A stretch of DNA of 64,000 nucleotides from Veillonella nakazawae (GCF_013393365.1 NZ_AP022321.1:271001-335000), one strand, 5' to 3'. Numbered from the stretch's first letter, positions 27,159 to 37,444 are shown. Notes: generated by a model from the sequence alone, not told the origin. Numbers and translations are program-made.

Positions 27159-29276
27159 TTATTTATCTTCCTTTATAGTAACATTCGGTTCGCTACATGC
27201 GAAGTTTGTATTGGAGTTAGGTAATTGAGATGGATCTAACTCAATATCAAAATCGCTGAGGGACACAAATGTTTCACCAGATTTACCTAATGCGTCAGGA
27301 ATGATAGAGAAGGTATTGGAAATACCATCGGAGCTATCACGCCATGGCATTTTTGCTACGGATGCCAACGAAGAAATAGCACCGTGAGTATCACGACCAT
27401 GCATTGGGTTAGCACCAGGAGCGAAAGCTTCACCAGCTTTACGGCCATCTGGAGTGGAACCTGTTGCAGTACCATATACTACGTTGGAAGTAATTGTTAA
27501 CAAGCTCATAGTAGGAACGGATTGACGATATGTAGGATGTTTACGAATCTTGTTCATAAATGTGGAAACAACTTTTGCTGCCAAGCTATCTACACGATCG
27601 TCATCGTTACCATATTTAGGGAAGTCACCTTCGATTTCGAAATCAACAGCAATGCCGTTTTCGTCGCGAATAGGTTTTACTTTAGCGTATTTAATAGCAG
27701 ACAAGGAGTCAGCTACTACGGATAAACCAGCGATGCCAGTTGCAAACCAACGTGTTACTTTGCGGTCATGCAATGCCATTTCTAGTTTTTCATAAGCGTA
27801 TTTGTCGTGCATGTAGTGAATGATGTTCAAGGCGTTTACATATACGCCTGCTAACCATTCCATCATGTCGTCGAATTTTTCCCATACTTCATCGAATTCT
27901 AAGTATTCGGAAGTGATAGGGCGGTATTTAGGACCAATTTGTTTCTTTAATTTTTCGTCAACGCCGCCATTGATTGCATAAAGCAAGCATTTAGCCAAGT
28001 TGGAACGAGCGCCGAAGAATTGCATTTCTTTACCAATACGCATTGGGGATACGCAGCATGCAATAGCGTAGTCATCACCAGAGTTAGGACGCATTAAGTC
28101 GTCGTTTTCGTATTGGATGGAAGATGTTTCGATGGACAATTTCGCACAGAATCGGCGGAAGCCGATTGGCATGCGAGGAGACCACAATACAGTGAGGTTT
28201 GGTTCTGGAGCAGGACCAAGGTTAGTCAATGTATGTAGGTAACGGAAGGACATTTTGGAAACTAATGTGCGGCCGTCAGTACCCATACCACCGATAGATT
28301 CAGTAGTCCACACAGGGTCACCTGTGAACAAGTTATTGTATTCATGGATACGTGCGAAGCGAACCATGCGCAATTTCATGATGAAGTGATCTACGAATTC
28401 CTGGATTTGTTCTTCTGTATATGTACCATTGCGAAGGTCACGTTCTGCGTAGATGTCTAGGAATGTAGAGTTACGACCGATGGACATAGCAGCACCGTTT
28501 TGCTCTTTAATAGCGCCAAGATAGCCAAAGTAAATCCATTGCATAGCTTCTTTAACGTCTTTAGCTGGTCCAGAAATGTCGTAACCATAAGAGGCGGCCA
28601 TTTCTTTCAATTCTTTCAAGGAACGGATTTGTTCTTGAATCTCTTCGCGGTCGCGAATTACGTCTTCTAGCATATCGCCCATAGTAATGTTGAATTGTTC
28701 TTTTTTATCTTCGATGAGGTAATCAATACCATACAACGCGATACGACGATAGTCGCCAATGATACGGCCACGGCTGTAAGCATCAGGCAAACCAGTTACG
28801 ATATGAGCTGTGCGAGCGGCACGCATTTCAGGTGTATATACATCAAATACGCCATCATTGTGAGTTTTACGGTGCTTTTTGAAGAAGTCTTCTGTTTTTG
28901 GATCCATTTTGAAGCCGTATTCTTCAATAGCAGATTTTGCTGTACGCAAGCCACCATAAGGGAACATAGCGCGTTTTAGTGGTTTATCAGTTTGCAAACC
29001 AACGATTGTTTCGAGGTCTTTGTCGATATATCCTGGCGCATGGGCAGTAATGTGTGTGGCCACGGAAGTATCGGCATCGAGCATGCCGCCTTTTTCACGT
29101 TCTTCCTCATAAAGCTTCATTACTTGGTCCCATAATTTTGTCGTTCTTTCTGTAGGACCAGCAAGGAAGGAATCGTCCCCTTCATAGGGGATATAGTTTC
29201 TTTGAATAAAGTCGCGTACATCAACGGCTTTATCCCACACACCTGTGTTAAATTCTTTCCATGCAGTATGTTGCAT
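27159..29276 (-). CDS. pflB: Pyruvate formate-lyase catalytic subunit lacking the glycyl-radical domain
   Basis: Cleaves pyruvate with CoA to acetyl-CoA and formate. It is 705 residues, against about 760 for E. coli PflB. The two active-site cysteines are Cys407-Cys408 ([10 protein letters not shown]). [20 protein letters not shown] and [19 protein letters not shown] also match. Similarity ends at [12 protein letters not shown]. Instead of the RVSGYA radical segment there is an unrelated tail of about 40 residues ([13 protein letters not shown] to the end). The missing segment is supplied by the next gene. The start at 29276 (MQHTAW) has GGAGGTG 5-6 nt upstream, and 18 earlier codons are excluded. 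Confidence 0.93.
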   Translation of the reverse strand: MQHTAWKEFNTGVWDKAVDVRDFIQRNYIPYEGDDSFLAGPTERTTKLWDQVMKLYEEEREKGGMLDADTSVATHITAHAPGYIDKDLETIVGLQTDKPLKRAMFPYGGLRTAKSAIEEYGFKMDPKTEDFFKKHRKTHNDGVFDVYTPEMRAARTAHIVTGLPDAYSRGRIIGDYRRIALYGIDYLIEDKKEQFNITMGDMLEDVIRDREEIQEQIRSLKELKEMAASYGYDISGPAKDVKEAMQWIYFGYLGAIKEQNGAAMSIGRNSTFLDIYAERDLRNGTYTEEQIQEFVDHFIMKLRMVRFARIHEYNNLFTGDPVWTTESIGGMGTDGRTLVSKMSFRYLHTLTNLGPAPEPNLTVLWSPRMPIGFRRFCAKLSIETSSIQYENDDLMRPNSGDDYAIACCVSPMRIGKEMQFFGARSNLAKCLLYAINGGVDEKLKKQIGPKYRPITSEYLEFDEVWEKFDDMMEWLAGVYVNALNIIHYMHDKYAYEKLEMALHDRKVTRWFATGIAGLSVVADSLSAIKYAKVKPIRDENGIAVDFEIEGDFPKYGNDDDRVDSLAAKVVSTFMNKIRKHPTYRQSVPTMSLLTITSNVVYGTATGSTPDGRKAGEAFAPGANPMHGRDTHGAISSLASVAKMPWRDSSDGISNTFSIIPDALGKSGETFVSLSDFDIELDPSQLPNSNTNFACSEPNVTIKEDK

Positions 29277-29752
29277 TTTGCACCTCCATAAAAGGATATA
29301 ACTATAGATTTCTATGCCTATAGTGTACAATGTTTGTCCTGATTTAACAAATTTTAAATGATATATATTTTCAATACATGCTATGCAGTTTTCGTAAGTA
29401 TAGTAGTTATTTATATTTAAATTCAGTAGTTTGTGTTCTTTATAAAGTCTTTAACTATAGTAATAAACTGTAATGTTTGAACGATATATACTTAGGTGTT
29501 GGGGAAACTCTATTATTGTTAGATAATGAAAATTTATATCAATAAATAGAAAGAGTTCGAATAAGAGAACTAATTTTTTATAGTATTAGTAATGTATTAT
29601 GGTAATATTAAAATATGTTATGTAATATATGCTGTGTTTTGATGGACTTAGTTTAGATAGGATGCGTTAGTTCTCAATCACTTGTGAATACGTGTATTTA
29701 GCGTAATGTAAATTTAAAGATCCTATAAAGATACTGTGAAAGGTGGATGCTA
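29277..29752. other. Divergent promoter region of pfl and the EamA gene
   Basis: About 475 nt of AT-rich DNA with no coding frame supported. The proposed pfl promoter and a possible redox-regulator site are listed separately. Nothing else was recognised. Confidence 0.45.
29322..29350 (-). promoter_or_regulatory. Putative pfl promoter with overlapping Rex-like palindrome
   Basis: On the minus strand TTGTTA and TACACT are spaced by 17 nt. The -35 lies in the sequence 29334-29350, which has TTGT and TTAACAA ends and loosely resembles Rex operators. The inner part does not match well. Confidence 0.3.
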
Positions 29753-30619
29753 ATGACAAATCGAATGAAAGCTATTTTGGGTGCATCTGCCACGATTGCC
29801 GTATGGGCTACAGCATTTCCGTTTGGTAAACTGGCATTACAATCAGTAGATGCATTAACGCTCTCTGTCGCGAGGGTAGTAGGCGGTGCTATACTCATGC
29901 TAATTATTGGTGTGTTTAAAGGATTACACATTCCTACATCCTGGCGTGAGTGGGGCATATATATTTTATTAGGTGCTACGGGGAACTTCGTTTACCAAGT
30001 TGTGTTTAACGAAGGCTTGCGAACGATACCAGCAGCTACATCAAGTATTATTATGGCTTTGACCCCGATGGTAACGGCTCTGATGGCATTGATTGTTTAT
30101 AAAGATAGAATACGTCCTATTGGTTGGCTTTTCACCGTAACAGCCTTTGTAGGCGTAGCTGTTATTATTCTTTGGAACTCAACTCTAACGATTCCTATGG
30201 GGGCCATATGGACGTTGATAGGGATGGTACTATTTGCAATTTATAACATTCTGAATCGCGGGCTTAGCTTGAAAGGGTATAATTCTATCACCATCGCCAT
30301 GTGGTCCATGTTTACCGGTGCCATCATGGCATTGCCAGTTGCAGATCACGCTATTGATATGATCGTAGCCGCACCTATTAGTGCAAAGCTTGCCATGCTG
30401 TACTTAGCATTCTTCTCTAGTGCACTAGGATTTGTATTCTGGAGCTATGCCTTTGAACATGCTGAAAAGGTGTCTGATGTAACTAACTTTATGTATATCT
30501 CGCCGATTGTGGCAGCCATAGTAGCAGCCTTTTTATTGGGCGAAATACCAAACATGGGGCTCTATATTGGGGCACCTGTTATTTTAGGATCTCTATATCT
30601 TTTTAATCGATATAGATAA
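29753..30619 (+). CDS. EamA (DMT superfamily) transporter
   Basis: A ten-helix drug/metabolite transporter of 288 residues made of two EamA repeats. The repeat boundary is near IPMGAIWTLIGMVLFAIYN. Typical motifs are WATAFPFGKLAL, TSSIIMALTPM and SALGFVFWSYA. The start at 29753 is chosen because AAAGGTGG is about 7 nt upstream; the ATG at 29747 abuts that site. The substrate (amino acid, nucleotide or cofactor precursor) cannot be inferred. Confidence 0.82.
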   Translation: MTNRMKAILGASATIAVWATAFPFGKLALQSVDALTLSVARVVGGAILMLIIGVFKGLHIPTSWREWGIYILLGATGNFVYQVVFNEGLRTIPAATSSIIMALTPMVTALMALIVYKDRIRPIGWLFTVTAFVGVAVIILWNSTLTIPMGAIWTLIGMVLFAIYNILNRGLSLKGYNSITIAMWSMFTGAIMALPVADHAIDMIVAAPISAKLAMLYLAFFSSALGFVFWSYAFEHAEKVSDVTNFMYISPIVAAIVAAFLLGEIPNMGLYIGAPVILGSLYLFNRYR

Positions 30620-30711
30620 GTTAATTTTGTTAGAGTCTGAATCATCTAGATTTGATGTAAAAGATATAAAAATAGGGATATAAACCCTTATAATATAAGC
30701 GTTATATAAAA

Positions 30712-30746
30712 GAGAACCTTAACCTATTGATGGGTAAGGTTCTTTT
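30712..30746 (+). terminator. Rho-independent terminator
   Basis: A stem of about 11 bp (30712-30723 with 30733-30742) followed by T6. Confidence 0.82.
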
Positions 30747-30750
30747 TTGT

Positions 30751-30779
30751 TTGACAGTCCTTATAAATTGTAGTAATCT
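30751..30779 (+). promoter_or_regulatory. Promoter of metNIQ
   Basis: TTGACA (30751-30756), a 17-nt spacer and TAATCT (30774-30779). The leader of about 80 nt contains two short hairpins (about 30795-30820 and 30833-30848). No S-box or T-box was recognised. Confidence 0.5.
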
Positions 30780-30863
30780 AAGTACATAATTAAAACATAC
30801 CTTGAAGATATGTTTTAAGGTTAAGATTAATTCCTACCATATAGTAGGGAAAGAGGTGGTACA

Positions 30864-31886
30864 GTGATTGCTATACGAAATGTAACGAAAGAGTTCGACG
30901 TTAATAAGCAAAAGGTTACTGCATTATCTGATGTAAACTTTACCATAGAAAAAGGCGACATATTTGGCATTATTGGCTTTAGTGGAGCTGGTAAATCTAC
31001 ACTGCTACGCATGATTAATGCCTTAGAGGTACCTACCTCTGGTCATGTTGAAATAGATGGTGTGAATATCAATGGCTTAAGTTTTAACGAGCTTAGAAAG
31101 GTGCGTAAGCGCATCGGCATGGTATTTCAACAGTTCAATTTGTTGAATGCTAAGTCTGTATATGATAATGTGGCGATTCCATTAATTCTAAATAAAGTTT
31201 CTAAATCAGAGATTGATAAGAAGGTTAAAACCTTGTTAGACTTTGTTGATTTAGGGGATAAAGCAAATGCCTATCCAGGCGAATTATCAGGTGGTCAAAA
31301 GCAGCGCGTTGGCATTGCCCGTGCGTTAGCTACAGATCCATCGATTCTTTTATGCGATGAAGCAACAAGTGCTCTTGATCCAGATACGACAGAGTCTATT
31401 CTTCAATTATTGGAGCGCGTTAATCGTGAACTTGGGGTAACAGTTGTTATCGTCACTCATGAGATTGATGTAATTCAAAAAATTTGTAACCGCGTTGTGG
31501 TTATGGAACATGGAAAGCTTATAGAGAGCGGCTCCGTACTTGAGGTGTTTAGTAAACCTAAACATGAAACAACTAAACGATTTGTACGTACTGTAATTCC
31601 TGATGAAATTCCATCAACAGTGAAACATACTTTGGCTTGTGATAAAAGGCCATATACAATTCTTAAGATGCACTTTTTAGGAAATAATACGACCGATAAT
31701 GTTCTATATCATATTAATAAAATATTTGATTTGGAAACAAGTGTATTATTCGCTACCGTAACAGAGCTAGAGCATACAGTACTTGGTATTTTTATTGTTC
31801 AGTTTATTGGCGACGATCTTGAGGTGGGCAAGGTGAAAGAGTATCTTGTGACACAAGGTATTGAATGGCAGGAGGTGACACTATAA
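30864..31886 (+). CDS. metN: Methionine ABC transporter ATP-binding protein
   Basis: ATPase of the MetNIQ importer. Walker A is GFSGAGKST, the signature is LSGGQKQR, Walker B is ILLCDEATSALD. The C-terminal NIL domain (about residues 265-340) is the regulatory domain specific to MetN. The length of 340 residues matches E. coli MetN. GTG is used as start, with AAAGAGGTGG just before it. The stop overlaps the metI ATG (TAATG). Confidence 0.9.
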   Translation: MIAIRNVTKEFDVNKQKVTALSDVNFTIEKGDIFGIIGFSGAGKSTLLRMINALEVPTSGHVEIDGVNINGLSFNELRKVRKRIGMVFQQFNLLNAKSVYDNVAIPLILNKVSKSEIDKKVKTLLDFVDLGDKANAYPGELSGGQKQRVGIARALATDPSILLCDEATSALDPDTTESILQLLERVNRELGVTVVIVTHEIDVIQKICNRVVVMEHGKLIESGSVLEVFSKPKHETTKRFVRTVIPDEIPSTVKHTLACDKRPYTILKMHFLGNNTTDNVLYHINKIFDLETSVLFATVTELEHTVLGIFIVQFIGDDLEVGKVKEYLVTQGIEWQEVTL

Positions 31887-32557
31887 TGGACTTCTTCATG
31901 CAAGAACTTGGTGTTCCAGGTTCGCAGTTATTACTAGCTGCAGAACAAACATTATACATGGTGTTCCTATCTCTATTCATTGGTACCGTACTAGGGCTGA
32001 TTATCGCAGTGACACTGGTGGTAACAAATCCGAATGGTATTGTTAAAAATAGCATTGTTTACACCATTACAAATACAATTGTTAATATTGTGCGTTCCGT
32101 CCCATTTATCATCTTGATGGTGTTTATCTTACCGTTGACTAAGATGATTGTTGGTACTCGGGTTGGTACAACGGCGGCCATCGTACCGCTTGTTATATTC
32201 ATTGCGCCTTATCTTGCGCGACTCTTTGAAAACTCTATTTTAGAGGTTAATAAAGGCATTATCGAGGCTGCACAATCGATGGGGGCATCCCATTTTGAAG
32301 TGATTTGGCATTTCCTTTTACCAGAGGCAAAGGGTTCACTTATCTTATCTATTACGACCGGTACTATTGGTCTAATCGGTGCTACTGCTATGGCTGGTGC
32401 TATTGGTGCAGGTGGTGTAGGTGATTTGGCTCTCACCTATGGTTATGAACGGTTGAATTTCCCATTGATGCTATTTACCGTTGTTATTTTAATTATTTTT
32501 GTTCAAATTATTCAAACAATAGGTAACTACTTTGCACGTCGTGCGCGTCGTTCCTGA
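31886..32557 (+). CDS. metI: Methionine ABC transporter permease
   Basis: A 223-residue membrane subunit with five helices. The EAA-type coupling motif is EAAQSMGASHFEVIWHFLLPEA. The start at 31886 overlaps the metN stop by one base; GGAGG lies 10 nt upstream inside metN. The neighbouring metN and metQ make the assignment clear. Confidence 0.9.
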   Translation: MDFFMQELGVPGSQLLLAAEQTLYMVFLSLFIGTVLGLIIAVTLVVTNPNGIVKNSIVYTITNTIVNIVRSVPFIILMVFILPLTKMIVGTRVGTTAAIVPLVIFIAPYLARLFENSILEVNKGIIEAAQSMGASHFEVIWHFLLPEAKGSLILSITTGTIGLIGATAMAGAIGAGGVGDLALTYGYERLNFPLMLFTVVILIIFVQIIQTIGNYFARRARRS

Positions 32558-32611
32558 TTTGATGACATAGATTTTGGTTATATTGATTGTGAAAGTATAG
32601 GAGAATGTACT

Positions 32612-33436
32612 ATGAAATTTAAGAAACTTCTTGCCCTCGGTGCGGCATTAGTATTTAGCGTAGCTTTTATCGCAGGCTGCGGCTCAAACAATAGCGATAA
32701 TGGTGCTAAAAAAGAATTATCCTATAGTAAGTCTCAAGGTCCTTACTCTGAATTGTTTGAAAAAGGTGTAAAACCAATTTTGGAAAAACAAGGCTATACC
32801 TTTAAAGGTGTAGATATGTCTGACTTGGTACAAGCGGACCAAGTGTTGAGCGATGGTGAAGTAGATTTCAACGTTGAACAACATACAGCATATATGAAAA
32901 ACTTTAATGAAAAGCAAAATGGTCATCTTGTAGCGTTGACTCCAATTCCAACTGTACCAGCAGGTATCTTTAGCGGTTCCAAAACATCTTTAGACCAAGT
33001 GGCAGATGGTGATACTATTGCGGTACCAAATGATGCATCTAACATGGCACGTGCCTATGCGTTATTGCAAAAAATCGGTTGGATTAAACTTGATCCAAAT
33101 AAAGATTTAGCGACAGTAACACAAGCAGACATTATTGAAAACCCTAAACATCTTAAATTTACAGAAATGAAATCCCTTACAATTCCTTCTGTACGTACTG
33201 ACTTCGATTATATCGTTATTACAGGCGCTATTATCTATAATGCAAAAATTGATCCTAAATCTGCATTGGCAAATGAAGATGTACTACCACAATGGTTACT
33301 ACAAGTCGTAGTTAACGAGAAAAATAAAGATGCACAATGGGCAAAAGACATCGTAGCAGCTTACCACTCTCAAGAATTCAAAGACTACATGCAGAAAAAT
33401 AATAACGGACTATGGTTCGTACCAAAAGGTGAATAG
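32612..33436 (+). CDS. metQ: Methionine-binding lipoprotein
   Basis: NlpA/MetQ family solute-binding lipoprotein of 274 residues. The lipobox is FIAGC (Cys at about 23). Family signatures include QHTAYMKNFN, VPNDASNMARAYALLQ and VVNEKNKDAQW. It is anchored outside the inner membrane and feeds MetNI. AGGAG lies before the ATG. It is the last gene of metNIQ, with a strong terminator at 33466. Confidence 0.9.
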   Translation: MKFKKLLALGAALVFSVAFIAGCGSNNSDNGAKKELSYSKSQGPYSELFEKGVKPILEKQGYTFKGVDMSDLVQADQVLSDGEVDFNVEQHTAYMKNFNEKQNGHLVALTPIPTVPAGIFSGSKTSLDQVADGDTIAVPNDASNMARAYALLQKIGWIKLDPNKDLATVTQADIIENPKHLKFTEMKSLTIPSVRTDFDYIVITGAIIYNAKIDPKSALANEDVLPQWLLQVVVNEKNKDAQWAKDIVAAYHSQEFKDYMQKNNNGLWFVPKGE

Positions 33437-33465
33437 AATATATAAAACATGCTTAGTTGATGTAT

Positions 33466-33510
33466 AAAAAAGAACCACTGATAAGTTGTAGCTTATCAGT
33501 GGTTCTTTTT
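33466..33510. terminator. Bidirectional terminator
   Basis: A stem of 19 bp (33467-33485 with 33492-33510) including A5 and T5, between metQ and the convergent ABC exporter. Confidence 0.88.
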
Positions 33511-33576
33511 GTCGTTTGCGGAACTATGTAAGGATAATTTTAAACCTGATTTTAAAAGGCTCGAGAGGTCTTTGTT

Positions 33577-35400
33577 CTATACGCTCATACCCGCAGCATA
33601 GTTTGCGTATAGTTCTTTATAGTGACCACCGCACTCTATCAGTTCTTGGTGTGTCCCTTGTTCTACAATGGTGCCGTTTTCTACAACTAGTAGGAAATCG
33701 GCATTTTTTATTGTTGATAAGCGATGGGCGATAACGATACTAGTTCGACCTTTGAGAAGGGTGTTCATGGCTTTTTGAACCTCCACCTCGGTGCGGGTAT
33801 CTACGTTAGCCGTTGCTTCGTCGAGGATAAGAATACTAGGGTCTGCCAAGAAGGCACGAGCGATGGTAATCAATTGGCGTTGACCTTGAGATAGGTCATC
33901 ACCACCTTGTTTGAGCACTGTATCATAACCATTTGGCAAGGTACGGATAAAGTGATCTGCCATGGCTAGCTTTGCTACATATTCGATTTCCTGACGAGTA
34001 GCATTTGGCTTACCGTAGCCGATGTTATCAGCAATAGTGCCTGTGAAAATCCATGCATCTTGCAATACCATGCCTACCGTATTATGTAAGCTTTCACGAG
34101 ATACATCACGAATGTCGATACCATCAATGGTGATGCAGCCTTTCATAATATCGTAAAAGCGCATGATGAGGTTCACCAAGGTTGATTTACCAGCACCTGT
34201 AGGGCCTACAATGGCTACCATGGATCCACCAGGAATATGAATGTTGATATCCCTCATAAACACATTGGATGGTGTATAGCCAAAATCAACATGTTCAAAG
34301 TCGATAGTGCCTGTATGCGTTATAGGATTCGAGGTATTAGCTATTATAGAGGAATCCGAGTCAATTGTATCTGTGTTAATAGGGGATTTACTATTAGATA
34401 ACACGAGTTTTCCATTATCGATTTCAGATGGTGTATCTATGACTTCATAAATACGGCCTAGGGCGGCGGCAGTTTCTTGAAATTTTGTCATGATATAGGA
34501 GCTGCGAGATAGAGGATCCGATACTTGTCCTACATAGAGGAAGAAGGCCTGGATATCACCGATAGAAATGGACCCACGCAACACCATGAGGCCCCCTTGA
34601 ATAGCGACGAGGCAATAGGTGAATTGATTTAGAAATTTTACAAGAGGTTCTACGAGCTGACTGGTAAAAGCAGCGCTTCGCATACTTTTAAATAGATTTT
34701 CATTCAGCACCTGTGCTTGATTCGTCGTAGTATCTTCTAGGCTAAAGGTTTGAATGATTGGTTTTCCTACAACGATTTCTTCAATGCCACTATTGAAAGC
34801 GCCTAAGGCATTCTGATTTCTAAGGTACACGCGGCGCGCTCGTTTAGATAGCCACGTTAAGCATACGATGCCGACCAGTATAATACCGATAATGGAGGCC
34901 CCTAATATAGGGCTAATCCAAAGCATCATAGCAGTAGCACCAATAATGCCGATAATGGCGGATACGAGGCCTGGTACACCTCTACCGATTGTTTCTGCTA
35001 CAGTATCTAAATCAGACGTAAGGCGGCTTAATAAATCGCCCCGCTGGTGATCGTGAAAGTACTCGATAGGCAATGAGTATAAATGAGTACTCATGCGTGT
35101 ACGTAAAGCGAGTACTGTCTTTGAACCGATAGAGGCCATCACGTATTCCCCAAAGTAGGTGAATAAGGCATGCCCACTATAGATGGCAATAAGCCAGAGG
35201 ATGATTGTATCAATAGAGGTAAAGATAGTATTGATATCTTGATCTGTTTGTAATCCACTAACAATAGCATCTACCACTTTACCAAGTAACACTGGAGCGG
35301 AGACCTCAAATATAGCCGCAGTAATAAGTGCTAAGATGAGGAGCGCAAGCCAGCCCCATTGGCTTTTAGATTCGATTAGGAAACGACGTAATGGGCTCAT
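33577..35400 (-). CDS. ABC exporter subunit, canonical half (BmrD/YheH-like)
   Basis: A fused six-helix TMD and NBD of 607 residues. The NBD is complete: GPTGAGKST, LSQGQRQ, ILILDEATANVD with catalytic Glu, and IAHRLST with the H-loop His. It overlaps the upstream partner by 4 nt (ATGA), and GGAGGTG precedes the ATG. Together they form a heterodimeric multidrug-type exporter. The substrate is unknown. Confidence 0.85.
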   Translation of the reverse strand: MSPLRRFLIESKSQWGWLALLILALITAAIFEVSAPVLLGKVVDAIVSGLQTDQDINTIFTSIDTIILWLIAIYSGHALFTYFGEYVMASIGSKTVLALRTRMSTHLYSLPIEYFHDHQRGDLLSRLTSDLDTVAETIGRGVPGLVSAIIGIIGATAMMLWISPILGASIIGIILVGIVCLTWLSKRARRVYLRNQNALGAFNSGIEEIVVGKPIIQTFSLEDTTTNQAQVLNENLFKSMRSAAFTSQLVEPLVKFLNQFTYCLVAIQGGLMVLRGSISIGDIQAFFLYVGQVSDPLSRSSYIMTKFQETAAALGRIYEVIDTPSEIDNGKLVLSNSKSPINTDTIDSDSSIIANTSNPITHTGTIDFEHVDFGYTPSNVFMRDINIHIPGGSMVAIVGPTGAGKSTLVNLIMRFYDIMKGCITIDGIDIRDVSRESLHNTVGMVLQDAWIFTGTIADNIGYGKPNATRQEIEYVAKLAMADHFIRTLPNGYDTVLKQGGDDLSQGQRQLITIARAFLADPSILILDEATANVDTRTEVEVQKAMNTLLKGRTSIVIAHRLSTIKNADFLLVVENGTIVEQGTHQELIECGGHYKELYANYAAGMSV

Positions 35401-37232
35401 GCTGTCACCTCCTGAGATGCTAAAATCTGTTGATATACAGTAGAGGTAGTTGCTAGCTCGTCATGTGTACCATATCCTGCAACTTGACCCCTGTTGATGA
35501 TTAGAATATGGTCTGCTTTTTTTGCGGCACTTACCTTTTGCTCCACAGAAATGAGGGCTGGCCGATTGTCCTTTTGTAACTCCTCATGTAGCGCTGTACG
35601 AACAGCACGTTCTGTAGTGCCGTCTAGGGCGGAAAAGCTATCGTCGAATATGAATAAATCAGGTTTACGCACTAAGGCTCTAGCCATGGCAAGGCGTTGC
35701 CGTTGACCACCAGATAGATTGGTACCACCTTGAGAAACCGTATACTGGTAACCACCGTCGAGACGATTGATAAACTCATCTGCCTTAGCCAAGTGGCATG
35801 CATTTTCTACATCTTCTACAGACAGTACTTGTCCTGATGCGGCTCCATATCGAACGTTCATATCGATAGTTCCGGTAAACAAATAAGCCTTTTGCGGTAC
35901 ATAGCCAATATGAGCGCGCAAGTCATCTACATTCCAATCATAAATGGATTTACCTTTAAAGAGAATATCTCCAGATTCAATAGAGAAGAGGCGAGGGATG
36001 AGGTTGGTGATTGTACTTTTACCGGAACCGATATCGCCCATAATCGCTAAAGTTTCGCCATGATATACCTTAAAGGAGATATTTTCAAGCGCAGGGGATT
36101 CAGCATTGTCGTAACGGAATGTAACGTTGCGGAATTCCAAAAGTGGGGTATTATCGGTTGCGGTTGCAGTTGCGGTTGCGGTTGCCATAGCCGTAGAGTT
36201 TTGGTAGCTTCCTTGATTGGTAGAATGCTTAGTAGATTGAGACATTGAATTTGTAATACTACTAGCATATGGTTCAGGGAAAGTATCTGTATTTTCGTGT
36301 TCTAATAACTCACGAATACGAGCGTAGCACACGATAGCTTCCGGGATGTCGATGATTACGAATATGGCCATGAGCATGCTCAATAGGATGAGGTTTGCAT
36401 ACTCGATAACGGCCATGATATCACCAACTTGTAGGGCGCCCATGCTGACATTGTAGCCGCCGAACCAGAGAATAGCTACGGTACTCATATTAAATAGAAT
36501 GAGTATCGTCGGTAAACCGATGGCAAAGGTTTGGCGCAGTTTTTTGTTCAGTCGGGCGGACTCTGAAAAAATAACAATTTCCTTGTCGTTTTCGTAGGTT
36601 CTCCTATTGAAAGCTCTGATAACAGGCATACCTACGATATGATCTCGGACTAGATCAGTAATATCATCTAGCTTTAATTGTATAGCTTTGATAATTGGCA
36701 AGGCGCGACTTTCAATAAAGATAATGGTAAGTATCATGCAAGCCATAACGGCAAGGATGACGAGACCTAGTTGCCAGCTCTTATAGAAGGTAAGTCCTAG
36801 ACCGACGCAAATCATGAGTGGCATAGGGAGGATCATATTTAAACCTTCTCCGAGAACAGATTGAATTTTTTCTACGTCCCTGCTTGTGCGCATCAATATA
36901 GTGCCGGTACCAAAGTGCGTAAAGTCACGGAGTGAAAAGCATTGTAATGCTTTTACTAGATCGTCACGCAATACCTTGCCTACAGATGCTGAGATATGAG
37001 CACTCATAGCAACGCCTAGAATAGCGGATAGGACGGTTAGTAGTGCCACAACAAGCATGTTTATGCTAGAGCTGGTAATCATCTCTAGGTCGCCTTTGAG
37101 GACACCATCATTGATGATGGTTGCCGTTAATGTTGGTATATATAATGTGCCTGCCACGGTGAGTAAGGAAAGAAGCGATACTATGGCAGCAGGAAACCAT
37201 AAGGGTTTTATATAATGCATAAATGGTTTCAT
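35397..37232 (-). CDS. ABC exporter subunit, degenerate half (BmrC/YheI-like)
   Basis: A TMD-NBD half-transporter of 611 residues. Walker A (GDIGSGKST) and signature (LSGGQRQR) are intact. Walker B reads LFIFDDSFSALD, with Asp in place of the catalytic Glu, and the H-loop region reads SVEQKVSA with Gln for His. This is the one-degenerate-site design of heterodimeric exporters. A low-complexity linker of about 45 residues before the NBD includes an Ala-Thr repeat coded by hexamers at 36155-36184. AAAGGA precedes the ATG. Confidence 0.85.
   Translation of the reverse strand: MKPFMHYIKPLWFPAAIVSLLSLLTVAGTLYIPTLTATIINDGVLKGDLEMITSSSINMLVVALLTVLSAILGVAMSAHISASVGKVLRDDLVKALQCFSLRDFTHFGTGTILMRTSRDVEKIQSVLGEGLNMILPMPLMICVGLGLTFYKSWQLGLVILAVMACMILTIIFIESRALPIIKAIQLKLDDITDLVRDHIVGMPVIRAFNRRTYENDKEIVIFSESARLNKKLRQTFAIGLPTILILFNMSTVAILWFGGYNVSMGALQVGDIMAVIEYANLILLSMLMAIFVIIDIPEAIVCYARIRELLEHENTDTFPEPYASSITNSMSQSTKHSTNQGSYQNSTAMATATATATATDNTPLLEFRNVTFRYDNAESPALENISFKVYHGETLAIMGDIGSGKSTITNLIPRLFSIESGDILFKGKSIYDWNVDDLRAHIGYVPQKAYLFTGTIDMNVRYGAASGQVLSVEDVENACHLAKADEFINRLDGGYQYTVSQGGTNLSGGQRQRLAMARALVRKPDLFIFDDSFSALDGTTERAVRTALHEELQKDNRPALISVEQKVSAAKKADHILIINRGQVAGYGTHDELATTSTVYQQILASQEVTA
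36155..36184. repeat. Hexanucleotide repeat (CGGTTG)5 with one variant
   Basis: Five hexamers, the third CAGTTG, code on the minus strand for an Ala-Thr repeat in the TMD-NBD linker of the ABC half-transporter. Confidence 0.88.
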
Positions 37233-37444
37233 GTGAATCCTTTTGATAAATCAATAATTTTTGATATTTATATTATATTGCATAAAATTAAAATTATCTA
37301 GTAGGATGAAATTTATTACTAAAAGTTTATTATCAATTAATAAGTGTTATGATTAAGTTTATATCATCTTATTAAAATTTTTGATATACTAAATAGGCAT
37401 TTTTTTTTGTAATTTTTGTTTTGAAGTAGTAAGGAGAGTTTCTA

